64,000 nucleotides of DNA. It comes from Streptococcus sp. DD13. GTDB lineage: Bacteria; Bacillota; Bacilli; Lactobacillales; Streptococcaceae. This document shows positions 26,157 through 37,452 of the stretch, piece by piece. The notes under the pieces were generated by a model. It was given only the letters and a program-made list of their open reading frames with translations. It did no database searches and was not told where the DNA came from. Made by a program: the position numbers and the translations under genes. The first letter of the stretch is position 1; each line of letters begins with the position of its first letter. Location: the NCBI RefSeq assembly GCF_001578875.1, contig NZ_KQ969507.1:78421-142420 (forward strand). Reading direction: 5' to 3'.

Positions 26157-27197
26157 ATGGCAGAAATTACAGCTAAACTTGTCAAAGAATTGCGTGAAAA
26201 ATCCGGTGCTGGTGTCATGGACGCTAAAAAAGCATTGGTTGAAGTAGAAGGCGATATTGAAAAAGCGATTGAATTGCTTCGCGAAAAAGGAATGGCGAAA
26301 GCAGCGAAAAAAGCTGACCGTGTTGCCGCCGAAGGTTTGACGGGTGTTTATGTGAATGGGAACGTGGCAGCAGTTGTCGAAGTGAATGCTGAAACGGACT
26401 TCGTTGCAAAAAACGCTCAATTCGTTGAATTGGTAAACGAAACAGCGAAAGTAATTGCTGAAGGCAAACCAGCAAACAACGAAGAAGCGCTTGCATTGAC
26501 TATGCCTTCAGGTGAAAGCCTTGAAGCAGCCTATGTATCTGCAACAGCTACTATCGGTGAAAAAATCTCCTTCCGTCGTTTTGCTTTGATCGAAAAGACA
26601 GATGCGCAACACTTCGGTGCTTACCAACATAATGGTGGTCGTATCGGTGTTATCTCTGTTGTTGAAGGTGGCGACGATGCTCTTGCAAAACAAGTATCCA
26701 TGCACATCGCAGCGATGAAACCAACAGTTCTTTCATACAAAGAATTGGATGAGCAATTCGTGAAAGATGAATTGGCTCAACTCAATCACGTGATCGACCA
26801 AGACAACGAAAGCCGTGCAATGGTTGGTAAACCAGCTCTTCCACACTTGAAATATGGATCAAAAGCACAATTGTCAGACGCGGTTATTGCACAAGCAGAA
26901 GAAGATATCAAGGCTGAATTAGCTGCTGAAGGCAAGCCAGAAAAAATCTGGGACAAGATCATCCCAGGTAAAATGGATCGTTTCTTGTTAGACAACACCA
27001 AAGTGGACCAAGCATACACTCTTCTTGCACAAGTTTACATCATGGATGACAGCAAGACGGTTGAAGCTTACCTTGAGTCAGTGAATGCTTCAGTAGTTGA
27101 GTTTGCTCGCTTTGAAGTTGGGGAAGGTATCGAAAAAGCTTCAAATGACTTTGAAGCAGAAGTTGCAGCTACAATGGCAGCAGCCTTGAACAACTAA
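26157..27197 (+). CDS. tsf: elongation factor Ts
   Basis: Guanine-nucleotide exchange factor for EF-Tu, cytoplasmic, 346 residues. The N-terminal UBA-like domain starts [27 protein letters not shown] in two parts, followed by the TDFVAKN motif (about 81-87) that contacts EF-Tu, and the duplicated dimerisation/core domains. ATG at 26157 lies after TTGGAGAAAAGAAA. The operon with rpsB is universal. Codon use matches that of rpsB and differs from the type VII genes, as expected for a highly expressed gene. Confidence 0.97.
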   Translation: MAEITAKLVKELREKSGAGVMDAKKALVEVEGDIEKAIELLREKGMAKAAKKADRVAAEGLTGVYVNGNVAAVVEVNAETDFVAKNAQFVELVNETAKVIAEGKPANNEEALALTMPSGESLEAAYVSATATIGEKISFRRFALIEKTDAQHFGAYQHNGGRIGVISVVEGGDDALAKQVSMHIAAMKPTVLSYKELDEQFVKDELAQLNHVIDQDNESRAMVGKPALPHLKYGSKAQLSDAVIAQAEEDIKAELAAEGKPEKIWDKIIPGKMDRFLLDNTKVDQAYTLLAQVYIMDDSKTVEAYLESVNASVVEFARFEVGEGIEKASNDFEAEVAATMAAALNN

Positions 27198-27206
27198 GAT
27201 AGAATG

Positions 27207-27235
27207 AAAGAGGTTCTGGTTGGGGCCTCTTTTTT
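27207..27235 (+). terminator. terminator after tsf
   Basis: AAAGAGG (27207-27213) pairs with CCTCTTT (27226-27232) within a T-run. Confidence 0.75.
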
Positions 27236-27376
27236 ATGGACTGATGAGGAGCTTTCTTGAACGATTCGAAAAAGATCAACCGGAAAAGAGGGGATCGTTT
27301 GTGTCTTGGCTAAGGAGGGGGGGAAGTTTCTATAGCAAGGGACAAGACCGGATTTTTCGGTCTACATCAAAAGAGA

Positions 27377-27552
27377 GTGGGACAGAAATCGGTCATTCCT
27401 TAGAAGTCGATTTCGTCGTCCCACCTCCGCACAGTTGAGTCGGGCTGTAAAAGCGGATGAAATCAGCGTAATAGAGCCCACTCAACCACTGCGTCTTGCT
27501 CGACAATTCAAAAACAATTAAGAGGCTAGGACTTTTGTCCCAGCCTCTTTTT
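27377..27552. repeat. intergenic element of three consecutive hairpins
   Basis: Three inverted repeats follow one another. The first pairs GTGGGAC at 27377-27383 with GTCCCAC at 27418-27424, plus inner GAAATCG/CGATTTC. The second pairs GTTGAGTCGGGCT (27434-27446) with AGCCCACTCAAC (27475-27486, one base bulged). The third pairs AGAGGCTAGGAC with GTCCCAGCCTCT (27521-27548, one mismatch) and ends in a T-run. I believe very similar sequences are scattered in other viridans streptococcal genomes as an intergenic repeat, but this is from memory. Confidence 0.65.
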
Positions 27553-27592
27553 GTGCTAAACGAGTTTGAAATAGAAGTTTCTGCTTGCCTTC

Positions 27593-27928
27593 TTATCCTT
27601 GAACGAAGTCTAAAATGGCTTCTGGAGACATGCCTGAATCGCAACGGACCTTTACTCCTGCTGGGGATGCATAGAGGAATCCTGGGACCGTTGGGACTTG
27701 GTACTGACTGCGTAGAGCCTGAATTTTTTCTGCATCTGTAGTCGAAGCAGAGTTTAGATAGTAAACGGTCCAGCCTTCTTGAGAAGCGACCTGTGCTAAT
27801 TTTGGAGCAAAACGCTGGCAGTAGGGGCAGGTTTCTCTTCCGATAAAGAGGATGGCTCCTTCTTGGGCAGCGAGGAATTGCTCTGCTTGCTGAGGGGTGA
27901 CTTCATGAAAAACATCTGTAAATGCCAT
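27593..27928 (-). CDS. thioredoxin-like protein with CPYC motif
   Basis: A 111-residue protein with thioredoxin fold. The active site is ETCPYCQRFAP (cysteines near residues 35 and 38), followed by the YYLNSA strand and the cis-proline segment QVPTVPGFLY. Length and pattern fit the family often annotated as bacteriocin transport accessory or thiol-disulfide protein in streptococci; no bacteriocin gene is nearby, so that name should not be taken literally. No signal peptide, so probably cytoplasmic. Start at 27928 with AAGGAGAGTCCT ahead; the 18 codons upstream in the same frame are not needed. It is transcribed alone, divergent from ctsR. Confidence 0.85.
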   Translation of the reverse strand: MAFTDVFHEVTPQQAEQFLAAQEGAILFIGRETCPYCQRFAPKLAQVASQEGWTVYYLNSASTTDAEKIQALRSQYQVPTVPGFLYASPAGVKVRCDSGMSPEAILDFVQG

Positions 27929-28079
27929 AGGACTCTCCTTTGTTGTTTTCCTTATTGTAGGCAATTGGTGGGAAAAAAGCAACTAAAGAGTCTGATGAGA
28001 TTTTTTCCGATAGATAAATAGGGACTTGTAGACGATTTGCCACTAGATAATTGACTTTAGGCCAGATAAATGAGATGAT

Positions 28080-28096
28080 AGTCAAAGATAGTCAGA
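28080..28096 (+). promoter_or_regulatory. CtsR operator
   Basis: AGTCAAA-GAT-AGTCAGA is a direct heptad repeat with 3-base spacing, one base off the CtsR consensus (A/G)GTCAAANANAGTCAAA. It lies 19 bases before the ctsR start, so CtsR can repress its own operon with clpC. A TTGACT at 28051-28056 is a likely -35. Confidence 0.85.
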
Positions 28097-28115
28097 GGTG
28101 GAAGGAAGTGAGTAT

Positions 28116-28574
28116 ATGGCTATGAAAAATACATCCGACTATATCGAAGAACATATCAAGGCATTATTGGAACAAGCAAGTATAGCAGAATTGAAGAGAA
28201 GCGACTTGGCCAGTCAGTTTGAAGTTGTGCCAAGTCAGATTAACTATGTCATCAAGACGCGTTTTACAGCCAGTAGAGGTTACGTGGTCGAAAGTAAGCG
28301 TGGCGGGGGCGGTTATATCCGCATCGGGCGGATTACCTTCTCAGATAAGCACGAGTTGGTCCATAATTTGTTGACTAACATGGGGAAAGAAGTCTCCATG
28401 ACTGTTTTTTCAGACATCTTGCAGATGTTGTTTGATGAGTCATTATTGACAGAAAGAGAAGGGAATTTGTTTCTTTCGGTTGCAACAGATGAGGTCCTAG
28501 GCGAGGAAGCACCAGCGATTCGAGCTAGGATGATGCGCGAGATATTGAGACGAATTGATAGAAAAGAGGGATAG
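28116..28574 (+). CDS. ctsR: transcriptional repressor CtsR
   Basis: CtsR represses clp and other heat-shock genes in low-GC Gram-positive bacteria and releases DNA at high temperature. The 152-residue protein has the N-terminal winged helix with SDLASQFEVVPSQINYVI, the wing RGGGGYIRI (the tetraglycine-type loop serves as thermosensor), and a C-terminal domain. Start at ATG 28116 follows GGAAGGAAGTGAG; a GTG at 28098 is an open but less likely start and would overlap the operator, and ATG at 28122 is another option. clpC begins 1 base after the stop. The CtsR operator lies directly upstream. Confidence 0.93.
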   Translation: MAMKNTSDYIEEHIKALLEQASIAELKRSDLASQFEVVPSQINYVIKTRFTASRGYVVESKRGGGGYIRIGRITFSDKHELVHNLLTNMGKEVSMTVFSDILQMLFDESLLTEREGNLFLSVATDEVLGEEAPAIRARMMREILRRIDRKEG

Positions 28575-28575
28575 T

Positions 28576-31032
28576 ATGAGATTATCAACAGGGGCACGCA
28601 GAACATTTGAAGATGCCCAGTTTATCGGGAGACGCTATGGGAGTGAGTTTCTAGAATCCTGGCATTTGCTTCTGGCGTTTGTCATCAACCCAGAAACGGT
28701 AGCAGGAGCGACACTAGCAGACTACCCAGCTGATATCCAGGATTATGAGGCAGCAACGACCATCGTGACAGAACAGCGCTATCATAAGGATTTGGAAGGC
28801 TTGGGCTTTTTGGAGTCTTCCAAAAAAATGTCCGACACTGTGGAATTTGCAAAAAAGATCGCGGAAGTGGTTAAGTCTAAACAGTTGGGGACGGAACATC
28901 TCTTTATGGCGATGCTTCTAGATCGCTCCTCTGTCGCTGCCAATATACTAAACAAGGTTGGGTTTCATTTTGCGGATGTGGAAGACAAGGTTCGCTTTGT
29001 TGACCTGCGAAAAAACTTAGAGAAAAAAGCTTGCTTTTCAAAGGAAGATTTAAAGGCGATTCGAGCTCTTCTACGTGGAGGAAATACGGCAAGCAACAAT
29101 ATGGCTAGCATGATGGGGATGCCGCCAGTTGGACAGAGTGGGGGTCTGGAAGATTATACACGGGATTTGACGGCTCTTGCTCGAGAAGGGCGGTTAGAGC
29201 CGGTGATCGGTCGTGACCGGGAGATCAGTCGGATGGTGCAGATTCTTTCTCGAAAAACGAAAAATAATCCCGTTTTAGTCGGTGATGCAGGGGTCGGAAA
29301 GACTGCTCTAGCCTTAGGTTTGGCACAAAGGGTTGCCTCGGGTCAAGTTCCATCAAGCTTACAAGGGATGAGGGTCTTGGAATTGGACTTGATGAACGTC
29401 ATTGCTGGGACGCGATTTCGTGGTGATTTTGAAGAGCGGATGAACAATATCATCAATGATATCGAAGAGGACGGAAAAGTTATTCTCTTTATTGATGAGT
29501 TACATACCATCATGGGCTCTGGAAGCGGCATCGATTCTACCTTGGATGCTGCTAATATCTTAAAACCAGCGCTCGCTCGGGGAAGCCTCCGGACAGTTGG
29601 GGCGACGACGCAGGATGAATACCAAAAACATATCGAAAAAGATGCGGCATTGGTACGTCGATTTGCGAAGGTTCAGATTGACGAGCCGACAGTAGAAGAC
29701 AGCATCCGGATTTTGGAAGGCTTGAAGGAAGGCTATGAGCGACATCACGGGGTCCATATCTCCGATGAAGCGGTCCGGACAGCTGTCAAAATGGCGAAGC
29801 GTTATTTGACTAGTAAAAACCTGCCAGATTCAGCTATTGATTTATTAGATGAGGCGAGTGCCTATGTGCAAAATCATCTCCCGGTCAAGGAGCAAGAACA
29901 ATCAGAACTCTCTGAAGTGGATCAGGCCTTGATGGATGGGAAATACAAGCGACTGGAACGTCTCCTAAATCAGGAAGAACCAGGGAAGTCGGCTGTCAGG
30001 AACGATAAGCATCAGGTGACAGAAGAAGTTGTCTTACAGACCTTGAGCGGTCTATCAGGGATTCCAGTTTCCAAACTGAGCCAGACGGATGCGAAGAAAT
30101 ATCTCAACTTGGAAAAAGAATTACACCGTCGCGTGATTGGGCAAGAACAAGCTATTTCAGCCATCAGCCGGGCCATTCGTCGCAACCAGTCTGGGATTCG
30201 AACGGGCCATCGGCCAATCGGCTCCTTCATGTTCTTGGGGCCAACAGGTGTCGGAAAGACAGAGCTAGCTAAGGCCCTAGCGGAAGTCTTGTTTGATGAT
30301 GAGTCCGCCTTGATTCGCTTTGATATGAGTGAGTACATGGAAAAATTTGCGGCCAGCAGACTCAATGGGGCGCCTCCGGGCTATGTCGGCTATGAAGAAG
30401 GGGGCGAGTTGACAGAGAAAGTTCGCAATAAGCCTTACTCTGTCTTACTCTTTGATGAAGTTGAAAAGGCTCATCCGGATACCTTTAACGTCTTGCTCCA
30501 GGTCCTAGATGATGGTCGGTTGACAGATAGTAAGGGGCGTCAAGTAGACTTCTCTAATACGCTGATCATCATGACCTCTAATCTAGGAGCGACCGCTCTG
30601 CGGGATGACAAAACGGTTGGTTTTGGGGCAGAGGATCGCAGTAGAAGCCAGGCCCATGTGGAAAGCCGCGTTCTAGAAGAGCTCAAGCGGGCTTACCGGC
30701 CGGAGTTTCTGAATCGGATCGATGAGAAGGTTGTCTTCCATAGTTTATCCGAAGGGGATATGCAGGAAGTGGTCAAAATCATGGTGAAACCTCTGCTTGC
30801 AGTGACGGCTGAGCGGGGGATCCAGCTGAAAATACAGCCATCCGCTTTGAAGTGGCTAGCGAAAAAAGGCTATGATCCGGATATGGGGGCGCGTCCACTA
30901 CGCCGGACCTTGCAGACGGAAATCGAAGATCACTTGGCAGAACTCTTGTTAAGGCAGGACGCTAAGGCGGGAGATCAGATCAAGGTTGGTGTCAAGGCTG
31001 GTCAGTTACATTGGACAGTCGAGTCTGCCTAA
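28576..31032 (+). CDS. clpC: Clp protease ATPase subunit ClpC
   Basis: Hsp100-type ATPase that unfolds proteins for ClpP; in streptococci involved in stress, competence and development. The 818-residue protein has an N-terminal double Clp-N repeat (about 1-145), a first AAA+ domain with GDAGVGKTA and [12 protein letters not shown], a short middle region around residues 430-490, and a second AAA+ domain with GPTGVGKTE and [12 protein letters not shown], ending in the ClpB-type D2-small domain with GARPLRRT. The start at 28576 is preceded by GAAAAGAGGG. It is the second gene of the ctsR operon and is followed by a bidirectional terminator. Confidence 0.95.
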   Translation: MRLSTGARRTFEDAQFIGRRYGSEFLESWHLLLAFVINPETVAGATLADYPADIQDYEAATTIVTEQRYHKDLEGLGFLESSKKMSDTVEFAKKIAEVVKSKQLGTEHLFMAMLLDRSSVAANILNKVGFHFADVEDKVRFVDLRKNLEKKACFSKEDLKAIRALLRGGNTASNNMASMMGMPPVGQSGGLEDYTRDLTALAREGRLEPVIGRDREISRMVQILSRKTKNNPVLVGDAGVGKTALALGLAQRVASGQVPSSLQGMRVLELDLMNVIAGTRFRGDFEERMNNIINDIEEDGKVILFIDELHTIMGSGSGIDSTLDAANILKPALARGSLRTVGATTQDEYQKHIEKDAALVRRFAKVQIDEPTVEDSIRILEGLKEGYERHHGVHISDEAVRTAVKMAKRYLTSKNLPDSAIDLLDEASAYVQNHLPVKEQEQSELSEVDQALMDGKYKRLERLLNQEEPGKSAVRNDKHQVTEEVVLQTLSGLSGIPVSKLSQTDAKKYLNLEKELHRRVIGQEQAISAISRAIRRNQSGIRTGHRPIGSFMFLGPTGVGKTELAKALAEVLFDDESALIRFDMSEYMEKFAASRLNGAPPGYVGYEEGGELTEKVRNKPYSVLLFDEVEKAHPDTFNVLLQVLDDGRLTDSKGRQVDFSNTLIIMTSNLGATALRDDKTVGFGAEDRSRSQAHVESRVLEELKRAYRPEFLNRIDEKVVFHSLSEGDMQEVVKIMVKPLLAVTAERGIQLKIQPSALKWLAKKGYDPDMGARPLRRTLQTEIEDHLAELLLRQDAKAGDQIKVGVKAGQLHWTVESA

Positions 31033-31056
31033 GGATTTCAATCACAGGAAATAAAG

Positions 31057-31102
31057 AAAAACCTAGTTCAGCCAGAAAGTTATGTGGTCGAACTAGGTTT
31101 TT
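31057..31102. terminator. bidirectional terminator between clpC and dusB
   Basis: AAAAACCTAGTTC (31057-31069) pairs perfectly with GAACTAGGTTTTT (31090-31102), serving both convergent genes. Confidence 0.9.
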
Positions 31103-31117
31103 GTGTTTAGAGAAGGG

Positions 31118-32095
31118 TTACGAAGAGAGATGTAAAATTTCTTCTACTTGAGTTAAAGTTTCTGCCTGAGCGATGGCTGCCCGCATTTTGGCAGCTCCAG
31201 AAGTGCCTCTGAGGTAGTGAGGGGCTAGGCCACGGAACTCCCGAACAGCAATGTGTTCGCCTTTGAGAGCGATGAGGCGTTTGAGATGCTCGGTTGCGAT
31301 TTTCATTTTTTCTTCGAAGGTTAGATCAGGCAGGACTTGGCCGGTCTCCAAATAGTGGGTGATTTGGTGGAAGATATAGGGATTTCCCATCGCAGTCCGA
31401 CCGATCATCACGGCGTCGGCTCCGACTTCTTCGATTCGTTGGCGGGCATCTTGGACCGTGCGGATATCGCCATTCGCTATGAAGGGGATGCGGGTGATGG
31501 CGTTTGCGACCTTGGTCAGGGTCTCGAGGTCAACGGTACCACGGTACATCTGCTCCCGTGTGCGACCATGCATGGCAAGGGCAGAGACGCCAGCGGATTC
31601 AGCTGCAAGGGCGTTTTCGACGGCGAGAGAAGGGTCCGACCAGCCTGTCCGCATCTTGACGGTCAAAGGGAGATCAAGGACCGAGGTGACTTCGTTTACG
31701 ATATGGTAAATCTTATCTGGGTCCTTGAGCCACTTGGCACCAGCCTCGTTTTTGACGACCTTGTTGACTGGGCAACCCATGTTGATGTCAACGATATCGG
31801 CTTTGGTATTGGACTGGATAAAGTCCGCAGCTCGCTTTAGCCCTTCTGCATCTCCGCCGAACAGTTGGATGGAGACGGGGGCTTCATTTTCCTCAATGTG
31901 GAGCATATGGAGGGTCTTTTCATTGTTGTACAGGAGCCCCTTTTCGGAAATCATCTCCATAACGACAAGACCTGCTCCCATCTCTTTTGCGATGGTACGA
32001 AAGGCCGAGTTGGTGACACCTGCCATCGGGGCTAGGATGGTTCGATTCGGGATCGAAACGGATCCAATCATAAACGGGCTATTTAGATTTTTCAT
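31118..32095 (-). CDS. dusB: tRNA-dihydrouridine synthase DusB type
   Basis: FMN-dependent enzyme that reduces uridine to dihydrouridine in tRNA. The 325-residue protein has the TIM-barrel pattern with [12 protein letters not shown] at the start, the catalytic-cysteine motif NMGCPVNKV, the VKMRTGW segment, the ANGDI and [13 protein letters not shown] motifs for flavin phosphate binding. It fits the single Dus of streptococci; the exact site on tRNA is not determined. Start at 32095 overlaps the end of hslO by 17 bases, so the two are coupled in a leftward operon. Confidence 0.93.
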   Translation of the reverse strand: MKNLNSPFMIGSVSIPNRTILAPMAGVTNSAFRTIAKEMGAGLVVMEMISEKGLLYNNEKTLHMLHIEENEAPVSIQLFGGDAEGLKRAADFIQSNTKADIVDINMGCPVNKVVKNEAGAKWLKDPDKIYHIVNEVTSVLDLPLTVKMRTGWSDPSLAVENALAAESAGVSALAMHGRTREQMYRGTVDLETLTKVANAITRIPFIANGDIRTVQDARQRIEEVGADAVMIGRTAMGNPYIFHQITHYLETGQVLPDLTFEEKMKIATEHLKRLIALKGEHIAVREFRGLAPHYLRGTSGAAKMRAAIAQAETLTQVEEILHLSS

Positions 32096-32963
32096 TTAGT
32101 AAGTTCTCCAAATCCTCTTCTTGAAAATGGTAGTGTGACTGACAGAATTGACAGGTGATGTCCGCACCTTGGTCTTCGGTAATCATGGCCTGTATCTCAT
32201 GGTCAGGAAGGCTGCGCAAGGCATCCGCAAAGCGCTCGAAGCTACAATCACAGCGAAAAGTGAGTTTTTCTTCTGATAGGACCTTGTAGTCTTCTTCTCC
32301 ATAAATAGCGTGTAGAAGGGCTTCTAGGGGCTTTTCGGAGGATAAGAGAGTCGAAATGGCTGGCATCTCTTGGATGCGCCGCTCATACCGGGCGGTCTCA
32401 GCTTCGCTAGCTCCTGGTAGGACCTGCAAGAGGAAGCCCCCGGCGCGGGCAACCTGATCTTGCTCGTCTAGTAAGACATTTAATCCAACAGCGGATGGGG
32501 TTTGCTGACTTTCGGTCAGGTAGTAGGCAAAATCTTCTCCGATTTCTCCTGTCACCAGAGGGGTCATAGAGTGGTAGGGCTGACCGATGCCGTAGTCTGT
32601 GATGACCAAAAACTGTCCTTGGCCAATCAAGGGTCCGACAATCACTTCTCCGGTCGCAGTTCGTTTGTAGTCTGCATCAGGATTTTGGATGTAGCCTTTG
32701 ACACTCCCTTGTGTATCGGCAACCGAAATCACGGCTCCGAGTCCGCCGTCTCCAAGGACTTTTAGGGTAACCTTGGTGTCTCCTTTTTCATTGGCTGCAA
32801 GGATCAAGTTGGCGATCAGGGTCCGGCCGAGGGCAACTGTAGAGGACGCCATAGTATCATGTTTTTGCTGGGCAGTCTTGACCGTTTCTGTGCTGTCTAA
32901 GACATAGGCTCGGAAGTTTCCATTTGTTGAGATTGTTTTTAGTAGTGTATCCATAGGCTCCAT
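32079..32963 (-). CDS. hslO: redox-regulated chaperone Hsp33
   Basis: Hsp33, a cytoplasmic holdase activated by oxidation of a zinc-bound cysteine tetrad. The C-terminal C-D-C (near RCDCSFERF) and C-Q-F-C pairs form the zinc site. The N-terminal substrate-binding domain has the typical [14 protein letters not shown] and [14 protein letters not shown] segments. Two ATGs are possible, 32963 and 32954; relatives start at the second ([12 protein letters not shown]), giving 291 residues, but the ribosome site is poor for either. First gene of the leftward hslO-dusB operon, next to stress genes ctsR-clpC and gshF. Confidence 0.93.
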   Translation of the reverse strand: MEPMDTLLKTISTNGNFRAYVLDSTETVKTAQQKHDTMASSTVALGRTLIANLILAANEKGDTKVTLKVLGDGGLGAVISVADTQGSVKGYIQNPDADYKRTATGEVIVGPLIGQGQFLVITDYGIGQPYHSMTPLVTGEIGEDFAYYLTESQQTPSAVGLNVLLDEQDQVARAGGFLLQVLPGASEAETARYERRIQEMPAISTLLSSEKPLEALLHAIYGEEDYKVLSEEKLTFRCDCSFERFADALRSLPDHEIQAMITEDQGADITCQFCQSHYHFQEEDLENLLNEKSK

Positions 32964-33043
32964 TTTACCATATTTTGGAAAAAGGAGGGAATATCTGGAA
33001 CTTGTCGCTTTTTATCAGGGCGAAGAAGGGAGTAGAAAAAAGG

Positions 33044-33071
33044 TTGAAATCGATTTCAAAAGTGATATAAT
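33044..33071 (+). promoter_or_regulatory. promoter with perfect palindrome over the -35
   Basis: TTGAAATCGATTTCAA (33044-33059) is a perfect 16-base palindrome; its first six bases act as -35 (TTGAAA), 16 bases before TATAAT at 33066-33071. It is a plausible operator for an unknown repressor controlling the small gene at 33130. Confidence 0.65.
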
Positions 33072-33129
33072 GAAGTTGAAATGAGATAGTGGATAGGCCT
33101 TGTCCTATGAGAAAAGGAAGGTGACGACC

Positions 33130-33288
33130 ATGCATGGTGATATCGTTGTTGCGTTGGGATTTGCTCTAGCGCTTATCTATCTTTTACTGGAATGGCTAGA
33201 AGGAGTCTGGGCCCACCTCCTCCTTACTCAAGAGGAAACCGGGCTAGATGTTCATGATCAATGGCATCGTTTCTGGCATCATTCCTGA
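33130..33288 (+). CDS. small single-pass membrane protein, unknown
   Basis: A 52-residue protein starting at ATG 33130 after AAAGGAAGG. It has one hydrophobic helix (about residues 4-21, IVVALGFALALIYLLLEW in part) and a C-terminal tail with four histidines and two tryptophans in the last 15 residues (HDQWHRFWHHS at the end). An in-frame ATG at 33100 is possible but has no ribosome site. It stands alone with its own promoter and terminator, between hslO and gshF, both transcribed the other way. I do not recognise the family. A metal- or stress-related role is only a guess from the histidines and neighbours. Confidence 0.6.
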   Translation: MHGDIVVALGFALALIYLLLEWLEGVWAHLLLTQEETGLDVHDQWHRFWHHS

Positions 33289-33327
33289 TGGAAGACGCGG
33301 CTTTAGGAGAGCCGAGTCCAATAGAAA

Positions 33328-33352
33328 AACCAGCCCTGGGGCTGGTTTTTTC
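33328..33352 (+). terminator. terminator of the small membrane-protein gene
   Basis: AACCAGCCC (33328-33336) pairs with GGGCTGGTT (33339-33347), followed by TTTTT. Confidence 0.85.
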
Positions 33353-33399
33353 TATGTGCAAAGGAGGACAGAAATTCTGGCCCTCCTGTCTGAACGGGA

Positions 33400-35652
33400 T
33401 TATTCTGGAAAGAGCTTGGCCAATATCTTAGGCGTAATAGATTGGCCGGGTCCATAAGCGCAGTAAGTATGCATGTACATGGAGGGGTTGAAATTCAGCT
33501 CGATGCAGGTGCAGTGAGGCTCTTCTGGGCTAGCTGGGACTTGAGGGTCTGGGATGATGAGGTCTACACCACAGACCCAAGCGCCGATAGCAGAAGCCAT
33601 CTGAGCTGCAAGTTCCTTGTAGGAGGCGTCCATCTCCTCTGTCACATCGATGGAGTCGCCGCCTGTTGAGATATTTGAATTGCGACGTAGGTCTGCTTGG
33701 ACTCCTGCTGGGAGGACATCATCGGGAGTGTAGCCTTGCTGGTCCAGCATGAGTAACTCAATCTCGCCCAGCTGGATCTTCTCGAGAGGGGCACGGTGAT
33801 CTTGACCTCGCAGCGGATTTTGGTTTTTCAGCTCAATCAGCTGGCGGATGCTATGCTCTCCATCGCCGATGACATTTGCAGCTTTGCGTAGGAGGACAGC
33901 TTCGCACTGACCATCTAATACAAAGAAGCGATACTCGGTCCCTGGGATATAGTCTTCTACCAGAACGGACTGATCTTCTGAAAAGGCGATTTCCAGGGCT
34001 TTTTGATAGTCTTCACGACTAGCTCCTTCCTTGAAAATCGAGATGCCAAGGCCAAAGTTAGTGGATTTTGGCTTGACGACAATCGGGCGCCCGGCGATGA
34101 GGGAGTATGAGCGGATGGCTCCATCCAGTGAGGAATATTCGAAGCCAGCGGGCACTGGGAATCCAGCATCCTGCAGGATCTTTTTGGTCACCGTCTTGTT
34201 GGCCATGGCGAGGGGGGTGACATAGTTGTCTTTAGAAGTCATGTTTCCATTTTTGACATACTCGATATGGTTTCCTCGCTTGAGACGGAGAAACTGGTCT
34301 TCCTCGTCTAGGATCTCAAAGTTAATCCCCTGCTGGATGACATCAAAAAGCAACATTTGGGTGGAGAGTTCCATGTTTTCGTAGCCTTTTAAAGCATAGT
34401 GGGCTTGCCAAGCATAGTCTTTATAGGCCTGGGCTTTCTCTAAACCAAAGGTGAGGAGGCTATCCTGCTTGATATGCTCCAGCAATTGTCCAGATAGGGT
34501 GAGCTTTGGGTCATGAAATTGCTTGCGACAATGCGCGACCAAGTCGGTATAATTCGTATCGAGTTCAAAGTGGTGGATCAGCTCTTCCATGGCAGCAAGG
34601 AGAGTCTCGGCTTCTCTGACGGCTTGGTCCGGAAGTGGGCTTAGTGGATGACTTGTTGCGATGGTTTGGTTTAAGTCATGCCCCTTCTTTAGATCCAAAG
34701 AGACATCCTGTGGGCTCTCTAACCAGAGAAGGGCTAGGAGAAAGAGGTGGATGGTGTCCAGTGTATCTTGGCTGATCCCGAGTGGATCAAATGGGTTAAT
34801 GTCAAAGCATCGGAGTTCGATGTAGGTGATGCCATGTTGGAGATAGTCACGGTTCTTTTTTTGCCCACGGAAGCGAACCGGCGAGTAAAATTCCTTTTCT
34901 GCACTGAGCTGACCGCTAGAAACTAACCGCTCGATATCTGCCACGTACTGCTCTAGAGAGGCATAGGAGACAACGACAGACTCTTCGTTGACATAGCCAT
35001 AGTCGCTCGTCCGAAGAGAGCGTACGGGCTGTGGGATGTCTTGGTCAAAAAAGCCTGCCTCAGCGATTGGGGCTGCACCATAGAGATAAGTCACAAACCA
35101 GTAATAACGAAGGAAGTTTTGGGCTAGTTTGAGATAGAGGCCACTCTTAAAGGATGGAAGATCCGTCTCTCCGCTATGATCAAAGAGGGCCTGTACCAAA
35201 GAGTCTCCTAGCTGGAAGTTATAGTGGATCCCGGAGATGGCCTGGAGCTTGGTCCCGTATTTTCGAGCCAAGCCTTCGCGGTAGGCTTGCTCAATGGGAT
35301 TTTCAAGTTGGGCGACCTGGATCTCTTGATCGGTGATTTCAGGAGGCATGGACAAGGGCCAGAGAAGCTCCTCTTTATCTAAACTTCGTCCCACGACATC
35401 CGTGATGGCCCCTAAAGTTCTGCGGGCTTCAGAGGTAGAGGAGGCCACCGGGGTGATGAGCTCTAGCTGGGCCTCGCTAAAGTCTGTCTGGATATAGGGG
35501 TGATAGCTGCGTGAGCCAAAGACGGCTGGGTGAGGGGTCTGTGCGACACGACCTGTGGGTGTCAGACGAAGGCCTTCTCGTTCGAGGCCAAACTGTCCTT
35601 GCAAAAGCGGTGTGTGGGCATCTAGTTCTTGTAGTAAGTGATCACGTTTCAT
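33400..35652 (-). CDS. gshF: bifunctional glutathione synthetase GshF (gamma-GCS + GS)
   Basis: Bifunctional enzyme making glutathione from glutamate, cysteine and glycine in one polypeptide. The 750-residue protein has an N-terminal glutamate-cysteine ligase domain (about 1-480, with FGLEREGLRL at residues 20-29 and the HYNFQLG and YIELRCFDINPF segments) and a C-terminal ATP-grasp domain that forms the glycine bond (with FGLGISIF, VEDYIPGTEYRFFVLDG and CIELNFNPSM). The start is chosen at 35652 because AGGGAGATTTGC precedes it; 19 codons further upstream are open but unsupported. It is divergent from purA. Confidence 0.95.
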   Translation of the reverse strand: MKRDHLLQELDAHTPLLQGQFGLEREGLRLTPTGRVAQTPHPAVFGSRSYHPYIQTDFSEAQLELITPVASSTSEARRTLGAITDVVGRSLDKEELLWPLSMPPEITDQEIQVAQLENPIEQAYREGLARKYGTKLQAISGIHYNFQLGDSLVQALFDHSGETDLPSFKSGLYLKLAQNFLRYYWFVTYLYGAAPIAEAGFFDQDIPQPVRSLRTSDYGYVNEESVVVSYASLEQYVADIERLVSSGQLSAEKEFYSPVRFRGQKKNRDYLQHGITYIELRCFDINPFDPLGISQDTLDTIHLFLLALLWLESPQDVSLDLKKGHDLNQTIATSHPLSPLPDQAVREAETLLAAMEELIHHFELDTNYTDLVAHCRKQFHDPKLTLSGQLLEHIKQDSLLTFGLEKAQAYKDYAWQAHYALKGYENMELSTQMLLFDVIQQGINFEILDEEDQFLRLKRGNHIEYVKNGNMTSKDNYVTPLAMANKTVTKKILQDAGFPVPAGFEYSSLDGAIRSYSLIAGRPIVVKPKSTNFGLGISIFKEGASREDYQKALEIAFSEDQSVLVEDYIPGTEYRFFVLDGQCEAVLLRKAANVIGDGEHSIRQLIELKNQNPLRGQDHRAPLEKIQLGEIELLMLDQQGYTPDDVLPAGVQADLRRNSNISTGGDSIDVTEEMDASYKELAAQMASAIGAWVCGVDLIIPDPQVPASPEEPHCTCIELNFNPSMYMHTYCAYGPGQSITPKILAKLFPE

Positions 35653-37254
<1,602 letters not shown>

Positions 37255-37271
37255 GGGCATCACGATAAACC

Positions 37272-37303
37272 AAAAATCTTCCGGAAAAGCGGAAGATTTT
37301 TTT
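37272..37303 (+). terminator. terminator after purA
   Basis: AAAAATCTTCCG (37272-37283) pairs with CGGAAGATTTTT (37290-37301), followed by further T. Confidence 0.9.
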
Positions 37304-37358
37304 ATGGATAGAATGTTAGGAATTTGGGAATCTTCCCTATAAATTTTATTCAAATTAC

Positions 37359-37386
37359 TTGCGTATTTCAAATAATGGTGTATAAT
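37359..37386 (+). promoter_or_regulatory. srr promoter
   Basis: TTGCGT (37359-37364) and TATAAT (37381-37386), 16 bases apart, about 66 bases before the adhesin start codon. Confidence 0.75.
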
Positions 37387-37406
37387 ATTCCTATTATAGT
37401 TTTACT

Positions 37407-37441
37407 AGCGCATTCGGTTGAAAAGCAGAGATGCGCTTTTT
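37407..37441 (+). terminator. terminator-like hairpin in the srr leader
   Basis: AGCGCAT (37407-37413) pairs with ATGCGCT (37431-37437), followed by TTTTT and then directly the ribosome site TGGAGGAAA. It lies between promoter and start codon, so it could attenuate adhesin expression. Confidence 0.65.
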
Positions 37442-37452
37442 GGAGGAAATAT

